This document shows positions 6,773 to 13,203 of a DNA stretch of 41,914 nt, in pieces. Location of the stretch: NCBI GenBank assembly GCA_021163005.1, contig JAGGXP010000037.1, forward strand, positions 1-41,914, given 5' to 3'. Source of the DNA: Candidatus Aenigmatarchaeota archaeon (GTDB taxonomy: Archaea; Aenigmatarchaeota; Aenigmatarchaeia; QMZP01; JAFGSV01). Position numbers and translations under genes: made by a program. Position 1 is the first letter of the stretch; the number at the start of each line of letters is the position of its first letter. The notes under the pieces were generated by a model, which saw only the letters and a list, made by a program, of their open reading frames with translations, ran no database searches and was not told the DNA's origin.

Positions 6773-7239
6773 CGGTCTTCTGTGTAATGCCACACATCTT
6801 TGTCTTTTCCTATCTGCCTGCCGATTTCATTTATTTTTGATCTCCAAGAGGTCGCCTTCTCGCTGACTTCCTTTGAGAGTGCTGTTATGTCTTCGGTATA
6901 TTTTTTCAGTTCCGGAATGGCATCGCTGTTTCTGTAGTTTTCAGCCACGAATCTCACCTTGTCAAGCAGGTCCGGAATGATAGTGCGTATTTCCCTTATT
7001 TCATCGAAATGTGGCTGCTCTATGATGTCCTCAGGCAGTGAGCTATAGTATCTTTCAAGTTTTTCAGTTCCTTCATTTATCAGTCCGAGTATCTCTTTTT
7101 TAGTGTCTTCATCAAATTCAGGCCTGGCCAGTATCTCCGAGCCCAGTGTAAATGCATTCATGTATGCTCCAAAGCCCTTTCCGTAAAGGGATCTCATCTC
7201 TTCATATATAACTTTAAGGGATTTTTTCATGAAACCCAT
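6769..7239 (-). CDS. Helical protein of unknown function
   Basis: The product is 156 aa from ATG 7239. An upstream ATG at 7308 would give 179 aa but would overlap the preceding gene by 46 nt. The protein begins MGFMKKSLKVIYEEMRSLYG, is strongly helical and acidic, and has no recognised motif or TM helix. Residues about 100-150 (LDKVRFVAENYRNS, ISEKATSW-like region) may form a coiled coil. It lies 23 nt downstream of the YhaM-like gene on the same strand, so it is likely co-transcribed with it. Confidence 0.7.
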   Translation of the reverse strand: MGFMKKSLKVIYEEMRSLYGKGFGAYMNAFTLGSEILARPEFDEDTKKEILGLINEGTEKLERYYSSLPEDIIEQPHFDEIREIRTIIPDLLDKVRFVAENYRNSDAIPELKKYTEDITALSKEVSEKATSWRSKINEIGRQIGKDKDVWHYTEDR

Positions 7240-7262
7240 CTTGAAAGAAAGTTTTAAAAAGG

Positions 7263-8249
7263 CTACTTCAGGTATATGTGGCCGTTTATCTTCTTGTTCC
7301 ATATCCACTGGTCTTCTGTCACGGCCTCCCTCTTGAGCCTCAGGTAAAGGTCTATCTGGGCGTCGGCGTCGTCGGCGTAATGCACCGCGAGTGCCTCAGG
7401 AAGCTGCGGCTTCTTGACAGAGCCGTGCTCCAGCTGACCATGGTGGCTGAGAAGTATGTGCTGGAGCTTCAGCCTGAGTTCGTCAGGGAAACCTTCCAGC
7501 GTCTCGAGCTTTTTGGTGAGCATCTCGTATCCCTTTGTTATGTGACCGACCATCATGCCTTCTGCAGTGACGTCTATGACGCTGCCTGAAACCTCGAGCT
7601 CCTTCGTCTTTCCGATGTCGTGGAGGAACGCGCCTGTGATGCAAAGCTCCCTGTCAAGTTCAGGGTGCACGCTGCAGAGCGCTTCCGTTATCTTCATGAC
7701 GTTGAGTGTGTGCTCGAGCAGACCTCCCATGTAGTTCTGGTGGTATTCCATTGCCGCGGGCGTTTTTGTGAATACCTTCATGAATGCGCTGTCGCTGAGG
7801 AAGGCGTCTGCAGCTGCCTTCAGATGCGGACTGGCAACATTGGAGAGCATCGATTTTATGTCTTTTAGCATCTCTTGGGGGTCCTTGCTGCTGCTCGCCA
7901 CGAAGTCTGCTGAATCATACTCTTCCGGTCTGCATTTCCTGAGACCGCCACGTGAAGAGTCTATGGATATGCTGAACTGCCCGCTTCCGGGCGGATATTC
8001 GTTGATTGTGCCTGCAATCCTTACAACATCGCCCCTGTCAAAACTGTTATAGATGCGCTCGGTTTCATGTTCGTCCCGGCCCCAGTATTTTGCTGTAATC
8101 TCGCCTGTCTTGTCCGAAACCCTGAGCTCGAACCATTTGCCCTTTTTCCCGCCCTTGTATGCCACGGGCGGCTTCTTGAATTTGACAGCAAATGTGTCGT
8201 CAATCTGTTCGCCGTTTGCTGAAAAGGAATTTACGTACTGCTTCTTCAT
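7263..8249 (-). CDS. YhaM/CBF1-like OB-fold plus HD-domain 3'-5' exoribonuclease
   Basis: The 328-aa protein has an N-terminal OB-fold nucleic-acid-binding domain (about residues 15-105, WFELRVSDKTGEITAKYWG). A metal-dependent HD phosphohydrolase domain follows (about 165-300). The HD metal ligands are visible: H180 in LEHTLNV, H210-D211 in FLHDIGK, H236 in VGHI, H269/H270 in LSHHGQ and D293/D294 in HYADDADA. This order is that of the YhaM/CBF1 exonucleases, which degrade RNA (and DNA) from the 3' end. It starts 22-29 nt downstream of a TATA box at 8271-8278, so the mRNA is likely leaderless. An inverted repeat sits just upstream of that box. Confidence 0.9.
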   Translation of the reverse strand: MKKQYVNSFSANGEQIDDTFAVKFKKPPVAYKGGKKGKWFELRVSDKTGEITAKYWGRDEHETERIYNSFDRGDVVRIAGTINEYPPGSGQFSISIDSSRGGLRKCRPEEYDSADFVASSSKDPQEMLKDIKSMLSNVASPHLKAAADAFLSDSAFMKVFTKTPAAMEYHQNYMGGLLEHTLNVMKITEALCSVHPELDRELCITGAFLHDIGKTKELEVSGSVIDVTAEGMMVGHITKGYEMLTKKLETLEGFPDELRLKLQHILLSHHGQLEHGSVKKPQLPEALAVHYADDADAQIDLYLRLKREAVTEDQWIWNKKINGHIYLK

Positions 8250-8270
8250 GACTTATGATTAAACATTTGA

Positions 8271-8306
8271 TTTAAATAGTGAATTGCACCAGTGTATTCA
8301 CTGGTG
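8271..8306 (-). promoter_or_regulatory. TATA box plus perfect 8-bp inverted repeat
   Basis: TTTAAATA at 8271-8278 is 22-29 nt upstream of the YhaM-like start. CACCAGTG (8287-8294) and CACTGGTG (8299-8306) form a perfect inverted repeat around TATT. Its place directly upstream of the TATA/BRE region suggests an operator for this promoter. The alternative is a terminator hairpin for the pilin-like transcript that ends at 8353, but no T-tract follows it. Confidence 0.55.
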
Positions 8307-8352
8307 ACCTGACCGGTACTAAATGAACTTAACAAGCAGCGGGCTTGTGTGG

Positions 8353-8826
8353 TTATTCTGACCATATGACAAAGCTGACCTTTACAGCCCTTCCCTCGTA
8401 GGTCGCATACCTCTCGGAAGGCACTATTATCTTTGCGTCCGGGCTTATGGATGGCAATGTATTGTTGTACACAGTGCCGTTTATGTCTGAGACCTCGAAA
8501 TAGTATTCGTAGCCGCCGAGGTCCAGAAGCTGCCTTGTCTTGTTGTGGTCCATGGAAATAAACTGCTCCACCTTCTGCCTGTCCAAAAGTCCGTCAGTGG
8601 CCAGTCCCAGAACGATTACATTGCTGCTGTTCCAGTCTTCCGGTATGCCCGGTGTTCTCAAAAGTGAGTCGGATATGCCCAGCGCCCTCAGCTGAAGGCT
8701 TTTCATTTCCTGGCTTTCGAATGCCCCAGTGCTCATGAAATTCCAGGCAAAAACAACAGAAGCGAGCGCCCCTATGAATATTATCATTGAAACCGCAAGG
8801 TCGAACGACCATACCTGGCCTTTCAT
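8353..8826 (-). CDS. Type IV pilin-like membrane-anchored protein
   Basis: The 157-aa product starts MKGQVWSFDLAVSMIIF, a short charged leader followed at once by one hydrophobic helix (about residues 9-29). This is the layout of archaeal pilin-like/pseudopilin proteins. The rest is a predicted extracellular beta-rich domain with NxT/S sequons. A canonical class III cleavage site is not obvious, so it may stay as an uncleaved N-terminal anchor. Its ATG overlaps the ribL stop by 4 nt. Confidence 0.75.
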   Translation of the reverse strand: MKGQVWSFDLAVSMIIFIGALASVVFAWNFMSTGAFESQEMKSLQLRALGISDSLLRTPGIPEDWNSSNVIVLGLATDGLLDRQKVEQFISMDHNKTRQLLDLGGYEYYFEVSDINGTVYNNTLPSISPDAKIIVPSERYATYEGRAVKVSFVIWSE

Positions 8827-9224
8827 ATTTCCTCCCCTGTTAACTTTTTGGTTGAGTATCCCTTTAACTGTTGTATTCTCACTATCTTCGCTGCGCTGTG
8901 CGCCTTTCTGAGTATGCCCTTAACTTCCTCAATATCCTGGTCATATCCCAGTGCCACAATGTCCGGCTTTTCTTTTGCGACAACCGCTGACATGTCCCTG
9001 TCATCACCTATCACAACCTTGTCCACAAACGGAAGCTCACGCAAAAGCTTCGCCCTTTCCCCAGCTGTCCTTAGAAGGCGCTTGCGCCTGGCAACCCTGC
9101 TGTCAGCTGCGACAACCACGACAAGGTAGCCGCCGAGGGATTTTGCCTTCTCAAGAAAATGTATATGGCCGGGGTGCACCATGTTGAAAACCCCGCCGGC
9201 AAGAACCCTGTCATTCATGCCCAT
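8823..9224 (-). CDS. ribL: FAD synthase-type nucleotidyltransferase (RibL-like)
   Basis: A 133-aa protein of the cytidylyltransferase-like superfamily. It has the nucleotide-binding HxGH as HPGH (residues 17-20), GYDQ at 93-96 and STKK at 124-127, matching the archaeal FAD synthetase RibL (FMN plus CTP or ATP to the dinucleotide). The glycine-rich first strand reads GGVFNMVHPGH rather than the usual GTFDxxHPGH, so the substrate could differ, and another nucleotidyl transfer is possible. The start is ATG 9224; ATG 9218 is an alternative. A TATA-like box at 9243-9252 is shared with the divergent transporter. Confidence 0.82.
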   Translation of the reverse strand: MGMNDRVLAGGVFNMVHPGHIHFLEKAKSLGGYLVVVVAADSRVARRKRLLRTAGERAKLLRELPFVDKVVIGDDRDMSAVVAKEKPDIVALGYDQDIEEVKGILRKAHSAAKIVRIQQLKGYSTKKLTGEEI

Positions 9225-9242
9225 ACTATATCCTTTGTTCCG

Positions 9243-9252
9243 TTATTTATAT
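9243..9252. promoter_or_regulatory. Shared bidirectional TATA-like box
   Basis: TTATTTATAT lies midway in the 48-bp gap between two divergent start codons, 19 nt from the ribL ATG (9224) and 20 nt from the transporter ATG (9273). With the usual archaeal spacing it would give leaderless mRNAs in both directions. Confidence 0.5.
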
Positions 9253-9272
9253 CATCTCAGATAATTCTTTTT

Positions 9273-9845
9273 ATGGTCGGGACGAATCCGGTGTGGCGTA
9301 TAATAGCTGAAACGCTGCCGGTAATAATGTTTTTTGCGTTCATAGAACTCTTCACAGGAGGCTTTCTCGGGACATTCGTCAACGATGAGCTTTCCCTTGC
9401 GCCGGGGCTGCTGATAATCGTGCCTGGCATACTGGGACTGAGGGGAAACATATCATCGGCTCTCGGGGCAAGGATTGCATCGGGGCTGCATCTGGGATAC
9501 ATCTCCACAAGGCATATAAGCAAGGGTCTGAAGAAGAATATCGAAGTGAGCATTGTGCTGAGCGTGTTCCTTTCATTCGTACTTTCAGTGCTTGCATGGC
9601 AGATGTGCCATTTCATCGGCAGCGTCTGCATGCCGCTCATGAACTTCGTGCTCATATGCGTCCTGACGGGCTTGATGTCAGGCGTGATACTATCATTCAC
9701 GACATCAGGAATAGCAATAATAAGCTACAGGAAGGGGCTCGATCCTGACAATGTCACCCTGCCTGCTGCGGCGAGCATCGGCGACATAATAACCATCATA
9801 TGTCTCATCATTTCCGTTAACTTTGTTGTGGGGCTGGGGCTATGA
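9273..9845 (+). CDS. MgtE/SLC41-type divalent cation transporter, first half
   Basis: A 190-aa integral membrane protein equal to the MgtE membrane domain, without the cytoplasmic N and CBS domains of bacterial MgtE. About five hydrophobic segments are visible. Conserved elements include PGLLIIVPGILGLRGNISS and, near the end, YRKGLDPDNVTLP with an acidic ion-path motif. The ATG at 9273 is about 20 nt from the TATA-like box at 9243-9252; a longer reading back to 9159 would run through ribL and its promoter. It overlaps the next gene by 4 nt. The two products probably pair to make one Mg2+ (or other divalent) channel. Confidence 0.9.
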   Translation: MVGTNPVWRIIAETLPVIMFFAFIELFTGGFLGTFVNDELSLAPGLLIIVPGILGLRGNISSALGARIASGLHLGYISTRHISKGLKKNIEVSIVLSVFLSFVLSVLAWQMCHFIGSVCMPLMNFVLICVLTGLMSGVILSFTTSGIAIISYRKGLDPDNVTLPAAASIGDIITIICLIISVNFVVGLGL

Positions 9846-10393
9846 TTGACGTTAAAGAAGTGCTGGAGGAGAGCCTCCCGGTGCTCACCATATGCGCCGC
9901 AATAAGCGTGCTTTCAGGCGCGTTCCTCGGCGACAACCAAGAGCTGTTCAGGGCGCTTCCGGGCATACTGGTGATAGTGCCTTCCTTCATAGCAGTCAAC
10001 GGAAACATATCGAGCGTCATGTCAAGCAGGCTTTCTTCAGCTCTTCATACAGGACTCATAAAGCCTCATTTCAGGGGCAAGGGCGTCCTGCGCGTAAACA
10101 TATTTTCTATGATTCTGATAGCCTCTGTGGTTTTCACTGTGCTGGGTTTTGTGGGGGGTGCGATAAACTATGCCATAAGCGGCGAAGCCTTCTCAGTGGA
10201 GGTTTTTCCCATGATAACGCTCGTTGCCGGACTAGTCACAGTTTCCATACTGCTTGCGGGTTCAATACTCACAAGCTACCTCACATACAGGCGCGGGCTT
10301 GACCCTGATAATGTTGTTGTGCCCATACTCACCACAGTGGGTGATTTTGTGGGCATTGTGGTGCTGCTTTTAATAGCGGGAGTGGTAATCTAG
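9842..10393 (+). CDS. MgtE/SLC41-type divalent cation transporter, second half
   Basis: A 183-aa membrane protein homologous to the preceding one. It has the same order of motifs: FLGDNQELFRALPGILVIVP, VNGNISSVMSSRLSSALH, then YRRGLDPDNVVVPILTTVGD. MgtE domains act as dimers, so two separate half-genes coupled by an ATGA overlap imply an obligate heterodimer. The downstream PhoU/RCK_C gene is a likely regulator. Confidence 0.9.
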   Translation: MIDVKEVLEESLPVLTICAAISVLSGAFLGDNQELFRALPGILVIVPSFIAVNGNISSVMSSRLSSALHTGLIKPHFRGKGVLRVNIFSMILIASVVFTVLGFVGGAINYAISGEAFSVEVFPMITLVAGLVTVSILLAGSILTSYLTYRRGLDPDNVVVPILTTVGDFVGIVVLLLIAGVVI

Positions 10394-10397
10394 AAAG

Positions 10398-10433
10398 TTA
10401 TTTAAAGCGGCTCGTTAAATCAAAATAAGGAGG
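10398..10433 (+). promoter_or_regulatory. TATA box and Shine-Dalgarno of the PhoU/RCK_C gene
   Basis: TTATTTAAA at 10398-10406 is a TATA-like box with the start codon about 32 nt away. AAGGAGG at 10427-10433 is a strong Shine-Dalgarno sequence that favours GTG 10438 (4-nt spacing) over GTG 10435 (1 nt). Confidence 0.6.
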
Positions 10434-10437
10434 AGTG

Positions 10438-11040
10438 GTGACAATACCCAAGTCCGAATACAAAAGCGAAAAGATTCTTGAAGACATTCTGGAAAAGGAT
10501 AAAAACGTCGTTGACCTGATTGTAGAAATGAAGAACATGGTAAACCTTGCCATAGCTTTGGGATTCTCGGCGCTCATCATAAAGGATAAAAAAATAGTGG
10601 ACAAGATACACGAGCTTGAGGAAGAGATAGACGTCCGCCAGTACGAGATAGAGGCCGAGTGCATGCTGGCAACGAAGACACCCAAGGACGCACTTGAGCT
10701 CACATCCGTGCTCAGGCTTTCAAGCGCCATGGAAGACATATCCAATGCCATAAAAGAGCTCATAGACTCCGTATCGAGGGGCATACCCATACACCCAACC
10801 ATACTCAGGGGCCTGAAGGATTCCGTCGAGGTTGCCGATTATGTGGAAGTCAAGAAGCGCTCAAAGGTTGTGGGCAAGACGCTGGCGGAGTTCACTGACG
10901 GCAAGGTAAGTGTTCTTGGACTCAAAAGGAACGAGAAATGGTCTTATCTCCCTGACAAGAACGATGTCATATCCCCGGGCGACGTGCTCATACTCTCCGG
11001 AAGGAAGAGGTCTGTCGAATCCGCCAAAAAGAGGGTTTAG
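10438..11040 (+). CDS. PhoU-like plus RCK_C (TrkA_C) regulator of cation transport
   Basis: A 200-aa soluble protein. The N-terminal part (about residues 10-120) is a PhoU-like helical bundle (ELEEEIDVRQYEIEAECML, LRLSSAMEDISNAI). The C-terminal part (about 135-200) is an RCK_C/TrkA_C ligand-binding domain ending GDVLILSGRKRSVESAK. This combination is known beside archaeal MgtE-like and K+ transport genes, where RCK_C domains sense small ligands. The order after two MgtE halves supports gating or regulation of that channel, although it also has its own promoter. The stop TAG overlaps the stop of the convergent 51-aa gene. Confidence 0.88.
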   Translation: MTIPKSEYKSEKILEDILEKDKNVVDLIVEMKNMVNLAIALGFSALIIKDKKIVDKIHELEEEIDVRQYEIEAECMLATKTPKDALELTSVLRLSSAMEDISNAIKELIDSVSRGIPIHPTILRGLKDSVEVADYVEVKKRSKVVGKTLAEFTDGKVSVLGLKRNEKWSYLPDKNDVISPGDVLILSGRKRSVESAKKRV

Positions 11041-11192
11041 GGTTTTTTGGTTTTTTTCCTTTTATGCGGAGGGTTGACGAACGGCGAGGGTAAAACCCTT
11101 TCCGAGCGTTGCCTGAGTATGTGAAGATAGATGCCGGCAGCAATAAAAATGGCAGAAGCCGCGACAACTGCAACTGTTTCTATCAGTTCCAC
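11037..11192 (-). CDS. Small single-TM protein (51 aa)
   Basis: A short reading frame that starts GTG directly after the TAA of the upstream coiled-coil gene (no spacer), with GGTGAT as a weak ribosome-binding site inside that gene's end. It reads VELIETVAVVAASAIFIAAG then IYLHILRQRSERV, giving one clear TM helix (about residues 6-25). A basic, proline-containing tail ends in a lysine cluster (KRKKTKKP). The predicted topology is N-out, C-in. It completes a cluster of coiled-coil genes that opens with another one-TM protein (17254-17526). Its TAA overlaps the TAG of the convergent gene. Confidence 0.7.
   Translation of the reverse strand: MELIETVAVVAASAIFIAAGIYLHILRQRSERVLPSPFVNPPHKRKKTKKP
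11043..11063 (+). terminator. T-tract terminator after the PhoU/RCK_C gene
   Basis: Directly after the plus-strand stop come six T, GG, seven T, CC and four T, a typical archaeal poly-T termination signal. On the other strand the same bases encode the lysine-rich end of the 51-aa protein. Confidence 0.6.
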
Positions 11193-13202
11193 TTAATCAC
11201 CCAAGTTCTCTGCGCTTCCGAGATCCACAACTGTCACCTTCTCGTCGCCTGTGCCTTTTCTCTCAAGGGAGTCCATGTCCCTTCTTATTTCAGCATTCCT
11301 CTCGGAAAGCCTGTCCACCTTCCTCTCGAGAAGGTCCAGCCTTGAGACGACTTTTGAGAAGTCCGATACGCGCTTGTTGGAATCGGAAACGCGCAGCTCA
11401 AGCATGCTTATCTTCTTGTTGAGCTCGGCCCTTGAATTCAGGAAGGCCTTCACGGCTGTGCTGAATTTGTTCCCTTCTTCTGTCTTTGTGCTGTCTATCT
11501 TTCCTGTCAGCGCGGAAAGTTCTGAAAATACCTGGGTCTTGAATTCGCCGAACTGCTTTTCAAAAGACTTGGAGCGCTCGGCCATTCTGGCCATGTCGGT
11601 CTTCATGCCCTTCATGGAGGAAAGCCCCCTTGATATCTCGTCTTTGTCTTTGATGACCTTCTTGAGCCTGTCGTTGAGCGAGGCCTCTATGTTGTCGGCT
11701 CTCTGCTTGAGGGTGGATTCCATGAATTTTATTCTCTCCTGAAGCTTGTCCTCCATGGCATCTGTCAGAGACTGTTTTGTTTCACTAAGGTCGCCGAGCT
11801 TTATCTGAATCTTCTCAAGCTCGGAAAGCTTCTTCTGCATCTGGGAAATGTCAGAAGAAAGTTTCGCCGCGGTCCTGGCCGTTCCTTTTGTGTCCTTCTT
11901 CATGGCATTGAGATCGAGTGTGGTTTTTCTCAGTTCCTCGTCAAGCCTGGCGAGCGCAGCTGCATTGAACGCGGTGTCTTTCTTTATTGAAGACACATTG
12001 AAGTCTATCTTTTTGTCAATCGCGGAATCGACATCCTCCATTCTTATGCGGTTGGAATCAACATCCTTTCTCAATGCAGTTATGTCCTTCTTTATGGTAC
12101 CAATTTCCTGAAGGTCCTTCATTAGACTCTTTGACAGCTTCTCGATATCTGTTATCCTCTGCTTCAGGCCGTCTATCAGCTTTATCTTTTTGCGCGTTTC
12201 TGCATGCACAGACCGTAAAGAAGACAAGTCCTTCTTCAGCCCCGAGATGTCCGTGCCTATCCGGGAAAACATATCATTGTTCCTTTGGACGATGCCGGTT
12301 TCAAGTATCTTGAGTCTGTCTTCAAGGTGCCTTTCAAGGACATCTGTCTTTTCAACCAGTTTTTCTTCAATGAACTTGTCGGCTCCGGTAAGCTTCTTGT
12401 CGAGGTCGAGTGTCTTCTGCTGGAGGGCCGCCATCTTGTTTTCTATGGATTTGAGTGATTCCACACCCTTCACAAGCCCGGCCTTGACCTGCTCTATGTG
12501 CTTTATCTTTGCCTCAAGCTTTCCAAGAAGTTCGAGCTTCTTTCTGTTCTCCGCTGTGCTTTCCCTGACACGCTTCATCCTTTCGTTCTCTGCCTCTATG
12601 TCCTTTTTGAGCGTCTGCAGGCTCAAGGCAAGCCTGTTTATGGCTGAGTCATGGTCCTTGAGCAGGCTTACCTGCTCGTCAAGCGTTCTGTTGACAAGTG
12701 ATATGCCTGAAGTGAACTTGTTGTCGACTGTGTTTACTGAGCTGTCTACCCGGCCTTCGAGGCCGTCAATGTGCTTGGACAGTCCCTCAAGCCTTTCAGA
12801 AATGTTGTTCAGAGCGCCCGAGAAGCCCTTATCAGTTTTTTGGCTTTGCTTTATGCCCTCAGATGCATCGCTTGCGGCTTTCGCTGCCTTTGCGAGCTGT
12901 GAGCTGAACTGAGCCAGGGATTTACCCTGCTCTTCTAGCCTTTTTTCAAGCTCAGAAATTTCATTGGAGAGTGCCTCTTTTACAGATTCTATGGAAGCCT
13001 GTGACGCGCTCTCCTTCTCCTCTGACTTGGCAAGCCTTGAACTGAATTCCTCTGTCTTCTTGGACAATTCCTGTATGGCATTGCCGTGTTCGTCCACTAT
13101 TCTCTTTATCTCTTCTGCAAGAAAACCGTAATTCCTGGCAAGTTCCTCTTTCTCTTTCTTGAGGCCGGCTATGCGGCTTCTCACCTTGCTGAAGTCCTCC
13201 AT
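11193..13202 (-). CDS. Long coiled-coil protein (669 aa)
   Basis: The product is almost wholly helical with continuous heptads, no TM helix and no P-loop or hinge, so it is not an SMC or Rad50 protein. The start ATG at 13202 (MEDFSKVRSRIAGLKKEKEE) is chosen because GGAGG lies 6 nt upstream within the end of the previous gene; an upstream ATG at 13268 would overlap that gene by 65 nt. Internal segments such as LEKIQIKLGDL and ITDIEKLSKSLMKDL recur loosely and resemble parts of the next protein, suggesting descent by duplication. A rod-like scaffold is likely; its partner and site are unknown. Confidence 0.85.
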   Translation of the reverse strand: MEDFSKVRSRIAGLKKEKEELARNYGFLAEEIKRIVDEHGNAIQELSKKTEEFSSRLAKSEEKESASQASIESVKEALSNEISELEKRLEEQGKSLAQFSSQLAKAAKAASDASEGIKQSQKTDKGFSGALNNISERLEGLSKHIDGLEGRVDSSVNTVDNKFTSGISLVNRTLDEQVSLLKDHDSAINRLALSLQTLKKDIEAENERMKRVRESTAENRKKLELLGKLEAKIKHIEQVKAGLVKGVESLKSIENKMAALQQKTLDLDKKLTGADKFIEEKLVEKTDVLERHLEDRLKILETGIVQRNNDMFSRIGTDISGLKKDLSSLRSVHAETRKKIKLIDGLKQRITDIEKLSKSLMKDLQEIGTIKKDITALRKDVDSNRIRMEDVDSAIDKKIDFNVSSIKKDTAFNAAALARLDEELRKTTLDLNAMKKDTKGTARTAAKLSSDISQMQKKLSELEKIQIKLGDLSETKQSLTDAMEDKLQERIKFMESTLKQRADNIEASLNDRLKKVIKDKDEISRGLSSMKGMKTDMARMAERSKSFEKQFGEFKTQVFSELSALTGKIDSTKTEEGNKFSTAVKAFLNSRAELNKKISMLELRVSDSNKRVSDFSKVVSRLDLLERKVDRLSERNAEIRRDMDSLERKGTGDEKVTVVDLGSAENLGD

Positions 13203-13203
13203 C

